In this document: piece by piece, positions 16,912-26,347 of the stretch
Layout of the letters: each line of letters begins with the position of its first letter
Position numbering within the stretch: position 1 is the stretch's first letter
Assembly (NCBI GenBank): GCA_031460455.1
Contig: JAVKTQ010000008.1
Span: forward strand, 91,214 to 155,213
DNA from: Sporomusaceae bacterium
GTDB taxonomy: Bacteria; Bacillota; Negativicutes; Sporomusales; UBA7701
DNA: 64,000 nt
Direction of reading: 5' to 3'
Made by a program: the position numbers and the translations under genes
The notes under the pieces: generated by a model
Database searches by the model: none
Seen by the model: the letters and a program-made list of their open reading frames with translations, nothing else
What the model was told of the DNA's origin: nothing

Positions 16912-18546
16912 GTGCCGGTTTTCCCTACGCCATATCCCGGGGAACTGTTTTACAGCATTATCGCTAGATTTCGGGAATGGCTTGGATATTCTGGAACAAT
17001 AACCAGGACAGATTTATTTTCGTATAGTAATAAAGTGCCATTAATACTACCAAGTAACCTTGAGCAGTTTTGCGGCAAACTTCCTGCCGGCTCTACTATT
17101 GACCCTGAATATATAATAAAAAGCCATTCAATATTACGTATATTTTCTCCGTTTGTAATCCAATCTCGTATGAATTTAATCGAAAATGCCATGAAGTCTA
17201 AAAGATATGTGTTGGTCAATACAATCGTCGATGGAGAAAAAGGTTATATGTCCGAGCATCTGAAATTTTGCTCACAGTGTATTAAACAAGATGATAATAC
17301 CTTTGGCGAGCCCTACTGGCATATAATTCACCAATTGCGTGGCGTATGGTATTGCCATATACATGGCACACCGTTATTAAACAGCACAATAAACGTCATT
17401 CACAGAACCGTAAACAGAATAGAGGCACTTTCGGATAAAGTCGAACAATCGCAAGAGCAGATAATACATAGAACAAAATTCATTCAACCATTAACGGCAA
17501 TCGTCCATAATTTTAATTGGCTCCTAAGTAACCAGGAAGGCTACTTGGGGCGTGAAGTAATTAACAAACGTTATCGTATTCTCCTAAAAGAAGCTGGGTT
17601 ATTGACGAAATATGACTATTTAGCTACAGATAAGTGTTGTTTGCGACTTCAAGAGACATTTCCAGAGTACTTCTTAAAGGAATGTGGTTTCTTAAGAGAC
17701 CCCCGTTATTGGATCTACTCAACAATTAATCCATGTAAACCAGTAAGTCAGCCCTTGCGACATATAGCCTTACTTGTAGCTCTTGGAAGCAGTATCGAGC
17801 AATTTGTCGACGGCTTTTGTATTGAGGACAGCAATGAAAAACCTGAACGACCACTATTCAAATGTAGAAGATTAAATAGTGATAGTTTAAAAGAAAAGCG
17901 GGATGATTATAGACGACGATTGATTTGTTTAATCAGATTATTCCCAGAAGCATCAAGAGAACAGCTAGTAAGAGTTTGTCAATATTGGTATCGTTGGCTC
18001 AGGATTAATGATACAGACTGGTTTAATAGTAACATGCCTCCAGTGCGTATAGTCCAAAATAATACGAAAACCAAGAATCAGGATATTAGTAGGTTTTACA
18101 AGAAGGACAATTTAATGGCAAAAATGATTAAAGAAGCTGCCCAAAAACTAATGTCAATGGAAATACCTATACGAATTACCCTCGCGTCTCTAAAGCGAGA
18201 AACTAGTTTAACAGTACTTAGTGATTCTAGGGTATTAGAAAATTATCCTTATACGCAGAGGGTTCTAGAAGAGGTTAAGGAAAGTTCCGAAAGTTTTCGG
18301 TTGAGGAAAATGAAATATAAATTATCAAAGACGCCACCTGGTACTAGGATAAATAAGTCCATTCTCCTTCGTATGGCTGGTATGCATTCTGGAAAAGTCA
18401 CACCTCTAATACAGGAAGAAATAGATCGGATAGTAACGTTATTGACAGATGAAGTTGCGGCATGCAATCAAAACGGGCTATTTCAAAATACTCACATTGG
18501 AGGTAATGATGATGAGCAGAAGGCCACTGACCTTAATGCAGATTGA
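16912..18546 (+). CDS. TniQ/TnsD-family target-selection protein (first copy)
   Basis: 544 residues starting PVFPTPYPGELFYSIIARF, the characteristic TniQ N-terminus. A zinc site is formed by CSQC (Cys120, Cys123) and YCHIHG (Cys148, His151) with WHIIHQLRGV between. The C-terminal half has a TnsD-like YRRRLICLIRLFP and WYRWLRINDTDW region but lacks the second cysteine cluster found in the 633-residue TnsD at 23180. In known elements such proteins choose the target with TnsC. Start is GTG 16912, 15 bases after GGAGGT; an ATT at 16903 would be better spaced. Its end overlaps tnsA. Which of the two copies recognises glmS is unknown. Confidence 0.85.
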   Translation: MPVFPTPYPGELFYSIIARFREWLGYSGTITRTDLFSYSNKVPLILPSNLEQFCGKLPAGSTIDPEYIIKSHSILRIFSPFVIQSRMNLIENAMKSKRYVLVNTIVDGEKGYMSEHLKFCSQCIKQDDNTFGEPYWHIIHQLRGVWYCHIHGTPLLNSTINVIHRTVNRIEALSDKVEQSQEQIIHRTKFIQPLTAIVHNFNWLLSNQEGYLGREVINKRYRILLKEAGLLTKYDYLATDKCCLRLQETFPEYFLKECGFLRDPRYWIYSTINPCKPVSQPLRHIALLVALGSSIEQFVDGFCIEDSNEKPERPLFKCRRLNSDSLKEKRDDYRRRLICLIRLFPEASREQLVRVCQYWYRWLRINDTDWFNSNMPPVRIVQNNTKTKNQDISRFYKKDNLMAKMIKEAAQKLMSMEIPIRITLASLKRETSLTVLSDSRVLENYPYTQRVLEEVKESSESFRLRKMKYKLSKTPPGTRINKSILLRMAGMHSGKVTPLIQEEIDRIVTLLTDEVAACNQNGLFQNTHIGGNDDEQKATDLNAD

Positions 18547-19369
18547 AAAAAAGCTCGCGGCCGGGTTTGGGACTGGACAAGGAATAGACTATAAATCGTT
18601 TCTTACTGTGCAAAACGTAGCTTCTTCTACACTGGTAACAAGAATCCGCGGGTTAACAATACCAAGAGTTTACCATCTATTTTCGTTTCTTGAAGTGGCA
18701 TGTTTTCATATTCTCGACGCATGCAAGTGGATCATTGACATTCGTGAACAGGTTCCGCTCTTAACGTTAAGCCATACCCTGTATATTGCTAATAAGCTTC
18801 ATATCATCCATCCAGGCCTATATAAGGGCGGCAAAACTCCGCAAATGATGACCAGTGATTTTTTAATTGACGTTTGAAATGATGGTCGTGTCCGATTGAT
18901 TGCTATCTGTGTGAAACCATCTAAATTTCTTATTGATAAAAGGGTAAAAGAGAAGTTGGAGATTGAGCGTTTTTATTGGCTTGAACGAGGCATTGAATGG
19001 AGGATAGTGACGGAGAAGGACATACCAATGGCTTTGGTCCAGAATCTTCAATGGCTATATTCGACACGAAATTGGTTCAACGATAAGGCACCGTATCATC
19101 CGGATATTATTATGCCGGTCGAAAGGATTTTACTGGAAAGGTTGAACGATAGCATTTCCCCTCTGAGCATTACGGCGCTTAACGTGGATCAAAAGTTAAG
19201 GTATAAACCGGGTACGACTTTGGAAATTTTCCGGTATCTTATTGCAATGGGTTTTTGGAAGGTGGACATGTTAAACCCCATCAATACGGCTAAGCCGATC
19301 AGAGTGACCAAGTGCATGGAATATCTTTCTGAGGCTGGTGAATCAGATGCCCATCGTGATTGCGGTTAA
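18506..19369 (+). pseudogene. tnsA: TnsA endonuclease interrupted by in-frame TGA
   Basis: TnsA cuts the 5' ends of the transposon, giving cut-and-paste movement together with TnsB. The frame opens at three consecutive ATGs (18506-18514) after GGAGG, reads through the catalytic region (RVYHLFSFLE, TSDFLIDV), meets TGA at 18875-18877, and continues in the same frame as NDGRVRLIAICVKPSK and a full C-terminal domain (EIERFYWLERGIEWRIVTEKDI). The stop lies between the Asp (TSDF) and Lys (CVKPSK) matching the nuclease active site, so neither fragment is complete. A CGA to TGA change would explain it. Restart at TTG 18896 has no clear ribosome site. No SECIS-like hairpin follows, so selenocysteine is unlikely. 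Confidence 0.82.
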
Positions 19370-21527
19370 GTCGATAATCGATTGGGTGGAAAACGGATCA
19401 ATCGTCAAGCAGGAACGAGTTCTCTGGATCGACCATGACGAGTCAAAGGCCGTTGTTTTCGATATCCGGGACAGCAGAGCACAGCCTAGATGGTGCAACT
19501 TGGAGGACATCTATTCTGCTATTCAGGCTGGTCGTGCCGTCAAGCATCCTTGCGACCCTTTTGCTAAAATTTGCACAAACGATAAGCACAAGGACAAGGG
19601 AAAAGAGCGATGGCAAATTATTAAAGGCATTGTAACCTGTGAACCGGATGTATACTTTCATAATTTAAAAGCTGCAATGGTGCAAGATTGTATAAATAAA
19701 TTCAAAATCAAGAAAACGGCAGTTTATGCGTATATAAGGCTATACTGGGTATACGGTAAAACAGAGGCTGCTTTGTCATTGGACTATGCAAATTGTGGTA
19801 ATCCCGGTAAAGATAAACCGGACACCGTTATAAAGAGAGGGCGTCCGGTGGGAGCTAAAACCGGGAAGAGAAAAAGTGTAAGTGACAGCGAGGCGAAAGT
19901 GGCTTCCGGCATTAATATTACCGACGAAATCAGGGGAGTCATCCAAGCCACAATCGATCTTTTTTATTATCCGAACAAGAATATAAAACCATTCAAGCTC
20001 TTCCAAAAAATGAATGAAACTTTCTTCAGGGTAGGAACGTACTGGAAAGATGGGGTTGAAGTACCGAAGTTACTCCCCAGGGACCAGAGACCGACTAAGG
20101 AACAATTTTACTACTGGTTTAAAAAGTTGGTTGACCCGGTTAAGGCAAAGAAGCAGCAAGAAGGCGACCTGGCTTTCAAAATTAAGTACAGGGAACACAA
20201 AGGCAACGCAACCCAATTGGCGATTGGGCCGGGTTATCTATACGCCGTTGACTGGACGATGGCCGACATTTATTTGGTAAATAAGGTCACCAGAACAAAG
20301 GTCATGCAGAGGCCGATCGTATATATCTGTGTCGATGTTTTTAGCCATTTCATTACTTCTGTCACAGTGACGCTGGAGCGGAGCAGTTGGATGACGGGTG
20401 CTATGGTGGTTGAAAACCTGGTTGAAGATAGAATTGAGGAGTATCGACGATACAATGTTACTGAGTTGCCCGAAGATTATCCAAATAATAAACTTCTACC
20501 GGCGGGGTTCCTGGCCGACCGAGGAGAGTTTTATTGCAAAAATTCCGATGCTATTACGAAAATACTTGGTCCGCAGGTTCTTAACACCTCTCCCTACAGG
20601 GCGGATTGCAAGTCGATCGTAGAACAACTATTCAGAAGGTTTAATCTAAAGGTCATCCACCTTCTTCCCGGGATGGTTCCCAAGGAACCCGTAAGGTGGG
20701 AACCCGATCACAGGCTAAATGCGAAACTTGACATAGACCAATTTACCCGATTGCTTTTTGGAGCCGCGAAGTACTACAACTTGTACCATGAAATCGAAAA
20801 CTATCCTTTTAATCAGTTCATGTTAGCCACTCAATGTAGCGCGATACCGATTGATTTATGGAACTGGGGCATTAAGCATAGGGGTGGCCACTTTTTGGAT
20901 GTTGACCCGATGGTAGTGAAAAAAGCCCTCTACCCAAAGGCTACGGCGAGTATCTCTCGGAGAGGAGTTGAATTTAGAGGTAAACTCAAATATAACTGCC
21001 AGGATGAAAAGGTTTTAAAGAAGATCGAGAGCGCTTCAATAGTCGGTAAAGAAACAGTTAACGTTATGTTTGATCCGCGTACTACAAAGTACCTTTGGAT
21101 ACTAGATGACCGTAACCCTTTTGACAACCCTGTTCTGTGTACTTTGGATGAAGATAGCGCCTACAGTGGTATTTCCTTTGAAGATTTTGAGACGTTGGGC
21201 GAGGAACGGGATTCGGCATCCAGGGCGCGTAAGGATCCTCAAGAGCAAGCTCTTGCCGAGTTAGATGCGACCGAAGATGCCGTAGTCAATGAAGCAACCA
21301 AAATGACGGACACGGCGCTTGCAAGCGAAGGGTTGAAACGCCCCAGTATTAACGGTATGAAAGGTAATACGGCAACAGAAATTGAGCGCATACAACGTGA
21401 ACGAGTAGAGCATGGAATAAAGGATAGCCAGGTAGTAACGGAGCGGGAAAAGGACGAGGATAATATGCCCGAAAGGTTGGAAGATCGATGTCTACGCCTG
21501 TTGAAGGGGGGCAAATATAGTGGCTAA
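19338..21527 (+). CDS. tnsB: TnsB transposase (DDE integrase)
   Basis: Binds the end repeats and joins the 3' ends to target DNA. The 729-residue protein has a DNA-binding N-terminal part and a retroviral-integrase core with the catalytic triad Asp305 (AVDWTMAD), Asp394 (FLADRGEF) and Glu429 (KSIVEQLF); spacings of 89 and 35 match the Tn7 TnsB pattern. A C-terminal acidic/charged tail is expected to contact TnsC. Start is GTG 19338 or ATG 19347; both overlap the tnsA frame. Its stop overlaps the tnsC start. Confidence 0.93.
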   Translation: MNQMPIVIAVKSIIDWVENGSIVKQERVLWIDHDESKAVVFDIRDSRAQPRWCNLEDIYSAIQAGRAVKHPCDPFAKICTNDKHKDKGKERWQIIKGIVTCEPDVYFHNLKAAMVQDCINKFKIKKTAVYAYIRLYWVYGKTEAALSLDYANCGNPGKDKPDTVIKRGRPVGAKTGKRKSVSDSEAKVASGINITDEIRGVIQATIDLFYYPNKNIKPFKLFQKMNETFFRVGTYWKDGVEVPKLLPRDQRPTKEQFYYWFKKLVDPVKAKKQQEGDLAFKIKYREHKGNATQLAIGPGYLYAVDWTMADIYLVNKVTRTKVMQRPIVYICVDVFSHFITSVTVTLERSSWMTGAMVVENLVEDRIEEYRRYNVTELPEDYPNNKLLPAGFLADRGEFYCKNSDAITKILGPQVLNTSPYRADCKSIVEQLFRRFNLKVIHLLPGMVPKEPVRWEPDHRLNAKLDIDQFTRLLFGAAKYYNLYHEIENYPFNQFMLATQCSAIPIDLWNWGIKHRGGHFLDVDPMVVKKALYPKATASISRRGVEFRGKLKYNCQDEKVLKKIESASIVGKETVNVMFDPRTTKYLWILDDRNPFDNPVLCTLDEDSAYSGISFEDFETLGEERDSASRARKDPQEQALAELDATEDAVVNEATKMTDTALASEGLKRPSINGMKGNTATEIERIQRERVEHGIKDSQVVTEREKDEDNMPERLEDRCLRLLKGGKYSG

Positions 21528-23172
21528 AGTAGAATTTGAATACGGAAATATATTTATGGGAAGACAGGAAAAAGCACAATATGTTGAGTTAGACGACGAG
21601 ATGTTTCGTCACAACCCGTATTTGGAGGCTCTTCCGGAGTTAATAGATGACGATCTTGCGCAAAGAATTGCTCGTAAACCAGCCTACGATTCCTCATTGC
21701 GACAACACTCTGCACAGAAACGCCTTGATTATGTGTTGAGGATTGGCCCTTGGGTGCTGCCCATGCCGATGCATATTATTTTGGCTCAAAGGATCATGAG
21801 GATAATAAAGCAGGGCTATATGACGCGCAATCCTATAACAGCCGAGTGGGTGAGACAGCTCCGCGCCGCCTTCCCAGGGGCAGACGTGGACGAAAACAAC
21901 GCAAGCTGTTTCTTGCGACTTTCCGCCAATGGGTTGGTAGTGTTTGGTCCGAGCGGTATCGGTAAGACATTGACAATAGAAACGATATTATATCTTTTGC
22001 CTCAGGTAATTTATCATAATCAATACAACGGTCAGGCATTTGACCGAGTGCAAATTGTGTGGCTCAAAGTCGACTCTGCTAAGGATGGGTCTTCCAGAGG
22101 CCTTTGCCGCGCAGTGTTTAAGGCGATTGATAAACTCCTGGGAACCAGGTACTTTGACCAATACTTTCACTATACCGCCAGAGATGCGATTGAGGTGTTG
22201 GCTCATCTTCTGTGGGTTTTAGGGGTAGGAGTACTTATTATCGACGAAATCCAAAGGCTTAATCTTGCTTCCAGCGGCGGGGAAAAGGAGCTAATCCACT
22301 TTTTCTCATCCTTACAGAAGAATCTGCGGATTCCCGTAATATTAATCGGAACATTCAGTGCGATGAATTTGTTCCTGGATGAATTCAGTTGCGCGCGGCC
22401 GCTATGTAGCTCGGGGGATTTGATTTGGGGCAGATATGAGCACACTGATCAAACCTGGGAGTATTTTATAAACGCCCTCTGGGAGTATCAGTTCACTAAT
22501 GTTGAAACGCGGCTTACTAAATCGTTAAAGGATGCTTTATATAAGGAGTCTCAGGGCATTACGGATATTGCCGTAAAAATCTATATGCTTGCTCAGTGGG
22601 AAGTTATCGGCACCAAGGACGAGCGGATCACTCCCAAGGTAATTAAGGCGGTGGCCGATAGGCACTTGAATCTTTTACGTCCCATGCTAACAGCGGTGAG
22701 GACCGGGGATATTGAGCGCCTCAGAAAAATTAGAGATCTACATTCGCCGATTGAAGAAGCGATGCTTAACGAGGCGGCAAGAAGAGCGCAAGAGCGGGTG
22801 ATAGATCAACAAAGAAAAGCGAAGCAAATGTCAGGTCAATCGGCTCAAAGTGAGTCAAGTAAGCATTCATCCCCAGAAGCAGAGATTGCCGATCTGCTTG
22901 TCGGTGATCTGGGATTTGATGTAAACCTAGCGTGGTTTGTCGCGAAGGAAGTGATCGACAAAAGTCCCAAGAAGGCAAGCATGAGGGAACTAAAACAGAG
23001 TGCAACTCGCTTGGCATTGGCGCACAACGAAGGCTCAGATAAGGTTGAGGTTTTAACAGGCCTGCCAGGCAATACTATCAGAGAGTGTCTCGGTAAAGAA
23101 ACGGAGTCACCTTACGATCAGATGAAAAAACAAGGGATTACGCTGGATATGAAGCAGTTTGTTGAAACGTAG
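21520..23172 (+). CDS. tnsC: TnsC AAA+ regulator of transposition
   Basis: ATPase that links target selectors (TnsD/TniQ) to the transposase. Walker A GPSGIGKT is at residues 143-150 and Walker B VLIIDEIQRL at about 238-247 in a 550-residue protein. GTG start overlaps the tnsB stop by eight bases, with a GGGGGG ribosome site upstream. The C-terminal segment after residue 410 is charged and may be the partner-binding tail. Expressed in the tns operon. Confidence 0.92.
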   Translation: MAKVEFEYGNIFMGRQEKAQYVELDDEMFRHNPYLEALPELIDDDLAQRIARKPAYDSSLRQHSAQKRLDYVLRIGPWVLPMPMHIILAQRIMRIIKQGYMTRNPITAEWVRQLRAAFPGADVDENNASCFLRLSANGLVVFGPSGIGKTLTIETILYLLPQVIYHNQYNGQAFDRVQIVWLKVDSAKDGSSRGLCRAVFKAIDKLLGTRYFDQYFHYTARDAIEVLAHLLWVLGVGVLIIDEIQRLNLASSGGEKELIHFFSSLQKNLRIPVILIGTFSAMNLFLDEFSCARPLCSSGDLIWGRYEHTDQTWEYFINALWEYQFTNVETRLTKSLKDALYKESQGITDIAVKIYMLAQWEVIGTKDERITPKVIKAVADRHLNLLRPMLTAVRTGDIERLRKIRDLHSPIEEAMLNEAARRAQERVIDQQRKAKQMSGQSAQSESSKHSSPEAEIADLLVGDLGFDVNLAWFVAKEVIDKSPKKASMRELKQSATRLALAHNEGSDKVEVLTGLPGNTIRECLGKETESPYDQMKKQGITLDMKQFVET

Positions 23173-23179
23173 GTGTTGT

Positions 23180-25081
23180 ATGCTGCCATTCTTTCCCTCG
23201 CCGTATCCTGACGAGATTCTATTCAGCATTTGCAGCCGATACCATGATTGGAATCATTCACCCTTTTTCAAACGTACACTAGCTGGGCTAATAGGAGAAA
23301 ACGGCGGATGCGCTACGGTCGGTTTCCCAAGTCACATTGGGCGTTTAATCAACTTTTTGCCATCGGGAACAACGCTTACCGCTGAAGGGCTTATAAACCA
23401 GCATACGCTTTTTCCGCTCTTTCGCCCATTTCTGCCTGTAAATAGGGGCGACATGATTTTAAGATACATGATCGGCGAGCAAGGAAGGTTGCTTTATCAA
23501 ACTGTAGGCGCTATGGCAAGTGGTATACCGATGCTAAGGTACCTTCGGTACTGTCAACAGTGTATAAGGGAAGACATAAATATTTTAGGAGAAGCGTATT
23601 GGCATAGGGTACATCAAGTGCCCGGGGTTGGGGTGTGTCCAACTCATTATTGTAAGCTGTCAAAGAGTGAAATATGTATTTCCCCTCTGAGTAATAAGAC
23701 CATCTTTTATTCTGTTCCAACTGAAGTCATGCGATGTAGTTCGGTAGAACCAGAGGTTTTTGCGTTTCCCCGAACGGATATCGCAAAAGCTGTACAATGG
23801 CTTCTTAAAGGAGAATCACCCGTCGTCGGCTTAGAAAATATTAGGCAACGCTACGTTGACCTTTTGTATAAAAAGGATCTTGCAACGTTCCGGGGACGCA
23901 TCAGGCAAAAGGAAGTAGCGGAAGCCTTCAACAGGTTCTTTTCAGCGGACTTTGTGGATGAAACATTTAGTGCCATTGAAAGTAATCAAACAGAAACTTG
24001 GCTTTCGAGGCTTCTTCAAAAGCCACGGACAGCTTGCCACCCTATACGTCATCTTTTGTTAATGCTCTTTCTCGGGACAACGCCGGAAGGCTTCTTCTCT
24101 CGTAGCTTCGAAGAACCTAAGTCATTCGGGGAAGCACCGTGGCCGTGCTTGAATCCTGTATGTGAACATTATCGGAAGAACGTTATCCATACGTGTCTTA
24201 TATCAAGAGATTCAAAAATGGGATGTCCAGTCGGAACCTTCAACTGTGATTGCGGATTTTCTTATGCGCGCAGTGGACCGGATAGTAATGTTGATTCAAG
24301 GTACAAGATTGGACGTATAAAATCTTTCGGCGGAAGATGGCTTCAGAAACTTTGGGAGTATATTATCGTTGAAAAGTGCAGTTTGCGAGAGGTCGCGCGA
24401 AGATTGGCGGTTGATCCTGAAACAGTAAAGAACCAACTAGCGATAATTTTAGGGGAAAAAGCAAAGTATGAAGATTGCTATAAAGAAAATCAGGACAAGA
24501 GGCGGGACAATTACCGTGCCAAGCTCTTGCTGACAGTCAGATTAAATCCTGATAAATGCCGGACAGAACTTAGAAATATTATTCCAGGAGTGTATATATG
24601 GCTTTATAGGCATGACCGTTTCTGGTTATCTACAAATTTACCTCCTGCTATTCGAGGGCGGGGTCCAATCCAGTCTAGAATTAATTGGGATGAGCGAGAT
24701 GGGAGAATCTGCATAGAAGTGCGTTCTGCCGCAAAATTAATAAAGAACAAGGAACCGCTAGTTAGGGTAACTATTAGTTCACTTGGGAAGGAAGCAGGGT
24801 GCCTAAGTCTATTGCATAAACACTTAGCCAAGCTTCCTCGGACTCGGGAAGTATTAGAAACGGTAGCGGAAACGATTGAGGAATTTCAGGATAGACGTAT
24901 TATGTTTGTTATCGAGCAGATGATAGAGAACAGGATTAAACCGGTAGTATGGAAGATTATGCGAGCTGCCGGCAGGAGGAAAGGAGCTGAAGGACGGGTA
25001 AATAAGATTCTTAAGCGATATCAAGATGAAAGACCGTCAGAAGTAGTTGAAAGGATAAAAAATGAGGAGGGTTACCAATGA
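23180..25081 (+). CDS. tnsD: TnsD target-selection protein (second, longer copy)
   Basis: 633 residues beginning MLPFFPSPYPDEILFSICSR. The TniQ zinc site is Cys125/Cys128 (YCQQC) and Cys153/His156 (VCPTHY). A second cysteine cluster, CLNPVCEHY and FNCDCGFSYARSGPD, sits mid-protein, as in typical TnsD of glmS-targeting elements, followed by an HTH-like segment (LREVARRLAVDPETVKNQL). Insertion of the element beside glmS fits a TnsD-type selector. ATG 23180 is preferred over an upstream TTG that overlaps tnsC. It overlaps the next small gene by four bases. Confidence 0.88.
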   Translation: MLPFFPSPYPDEILFSICSRYHDWNHSPFFKRTLAGLIGENGGCATVGFPSHIGRLINFLPSGTTLTAEGLINQHTLFPLFRPFLPVNRGDMILRYMIGEQGRLLYQTVGAMASGIPMLRYLRYCQQCIREDINILGEAYWHRVHQVPGVGVCPTHYCKLSKSEICISPLSNKTIFYSVPTEVMRCSSVEPEVFAFPRTDIAKAVQWLLKGESPVVGLENIRQRYVDLLYKKDLATFRGRIRQKEVAEAFNRFFSADFVDETFSAIESNQTETWLSRLLQKPRTACHPIRHLLLMLFLGTTPEGFFSRSFEEPKSFGEAPWPCLNPVCEHYRKNVIHTCLISRDSKMGCPVGTFNCDCGFSYARSGPDSNVDSRYKIGRIKSFGGRWLQKLWEYIIVEKCSLREVARRLAVDPETVKNQLAIILGEKAKYEDCYKENQDKRRDNYRAKLLLTVRLNPDKCRTELRNIIPGVYIWLYRHDRFWLSTNLPPAIRGRGPIQSRINWDERDGRICIEVRSAAKLIKNKEPLVRVTISSLGKEAGCLSLLHKHLAKLPRTREVLETVAETIEEFQDRRIMFVIEQMIENRIKPVVWKIMRAAGRRKGAEGRVNKILKRYQDERPSEVVERIKNEEGYQ

Positions 25082-25251
25082 AAGACGATTCAACAGATAG
25101 GAAATTTGTCGATCTAGATTCCGTAAAAACTGATATTTTATATGAGTGTGCAGATAGAGAGTTAGGAAGACCCGTTCTGGAAATAGTGATTGATACAAAA
25201 AAAAGAAAGATTGTTGACTATAGTTTAATTGATTTGCGAGAAAGAGTTTAG
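25078..25251 (+). CDS. 57-residue protein coupled to tnsD
   Basis: ATG overlaps the tnsD stop (ATGA) and is preceded by GAGGAGG, a strong coupled start. The product begins MKDDSTDRKF and ends SLIDLRERV; it is charged, with no membrane segment or recognised domain. It has the position of an accessory tns gene. I do not recognise the family; it could be a small partner of TnsD or an unrelated passenger. Confidence 0.6.
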   Translation: MKDDSTDRKFVDLDSVKTDILYECADRELGRPVLEIVIDTKKRKIVDYSLIDLRERV

Positions 25252-25354
25252 TAAAATGCTGTATTTCGCAGCCTATATTAACATAGTGTTGCCAATATGT
25301 TTCCACATTCTTACCACATTGAGTCGGTAGTTTTGCTGCAAAGAAAACACAGTT

Positions 25355-25383
25355 AAAGAAGCCTTGCAGAGCAAGGCTTCTTT
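25355..25383 (+). terminator. terminator of the tns operon
   Basis: A perfect 13-bp stem AAAGAAGCCTTGC / GCAAGGCTTCTTT with a 3-base loop, ending in T residues. It lies about 100 bases after the last small tns-linked gene. Confidence 0.85.
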
Positions 25384-25430
25384 CGTATTTGTAAGGAATT
25401 GTATATGTTCCCGCGGACGTAGGGAGAAAA

Positions 25431-25455
25431 CGCCAGGTGGAGCCTGGTGTTTTTT
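25431..25455 (+). terminator. second terminator after the tns operon
   Basis: CGCCAGG / CCTGGTG stem with a 5-base loop followed by six T residues, 47 bases after the first terminator. Together they insulate the tns genes from the downstream defence-like genes. Confidence 0.8.
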
Positions 25456-25589
25456 GTTGTTTTAACAATTGTTCAGATATATAATGGAAATTAGTGGATT
25501 AATGTTTGTTTTCTGATTATTCGATGAAGAAGGTAGGATCTTGGAAGATATATTTTGGTATCACCTTTTGTAAAGCAATCAACTCGATA

Positions 25590-25625
25590 AATGTAATGTT
25601 GCCAACCGATAGTAAACATTACATT
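25590..25625. promoter_or_regulatory. inverted repeat upstream of hamA-like gene
   Basis: AATGTAATGTT (25590-25600) and AACATTACATT (25615-25625) form a perfect 11-bp inverted repeat with a 14-base spacer, 36 bases before the start of the next gene. It may be an operator for the defence pair or a leader stem-loop. The rest of 25456-25660 shows nothing else. Confidence 0.5.
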
Positions 25626-25660
25626 CGCCTAATAAACTATTGTCTAGAAGGTGAAAAAAT

Positions 25661-26347
25661 ATGAGAGTGCTCGATATGAAAAAGATTGACACAAGTAACC
25701 ATAGCAGAGTTGCTTTTATTCGTGTTGAGCCCATTGATTTACAAGCAACTTTGAAAGACATCATTAACACACTGTCTGACCTTTCGTGGATAAGTCGGTT
25801 TGATGAAGAATACATTCGAGAGAGTTTTAAAGTGAGAGCCGTACCGACCATAAGCGATATAACTAAAAAGCTGAACGCATCGGCGTCGGACAAAGTATCA
25901 AGTGATGCCGGAGAATATGTTGTGTCCGAGTTATCAAGAAATGCTATTGTCAACCAACTGAAATATCTAAGTGTTCCACTCGCTGAATTGTACAGCCAGC
26001 AGGTATCAGGAAATCCCGGCTTTGATTTCCATACCCAAAATGACTGTGAAGTACTAATTTTCGGAGAAGCGAAGTATTTGTGCGGTAAAAATGCTTATGG
26101 CACAGGACTTAGGCAAGTAATCGAATTTATAAATGATAAAAAAGATATTAAAGATATTTCGGACCTTAGAGATTTTATCAGCCCAGCAACATTAGAAAAA
26201 GCTTCGCAAGGAACAAAAGGTTTTGCAATAGGCTTTTCCGCAAAAGGAACATCTTCAGACATTTTAATTAATAATATAACAAATAATAAAGATTATAAGA
26301 TGCTCTTAGCCTATGAGGAAATTGTTTTGGTGGCAGTGAACATATGA
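25661..26347 (+). CDS. hamA: HamA-like nuclease (DUF1837-type), Hachiman-like system
   Basis: 228 residues. A PD-(D/E)xK-like centre is visible as GFDFHTQNDCEVLIFGEAKYL at residues 120-140 (Asp122, Glu136, Lys138), consistent with the DUF1837 effector of Hachiman defence. It overlaps the following helicase gene by four bases, the hamA-hamB layout. In known systems HamB holds HamA inactive and releases it on sensing aberrant DNA, after which HamA degrades DNA. AT-rich codon use differs from the host backbone. Family assignment is by motif and context only; AbpAB-type pairs are close alternatives. Confidence 0.6.
   Translation: MRVLDMKKIDTSNHSRVAFIRVEPIDLQATLKDIINTLSDLSWISRFDEEYIRESFKVRAVPTISDITKKLNASASDKVSSDAGEYVVSELSRNAIVNQLKYLSVPLAELYSQQVSGNPGFDFHTQNDCEVLIFGEAKYLCGKNAYGTGLRQVIEFINDKKDIKDISDLRDFISPATLEKASQGTKGFAIGFSAKGTSSDILINNITNNKDYKMLLAYEEIVLVAVNI

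Noticed and set aside
18863..18920. Selenocysteine at the TGA in tnsA
   Set aside because: No stable hairpin lies 10-35 bases after this TGA, and the TnsA family has no cysteine expected at this place. A nonsense change is simpler.
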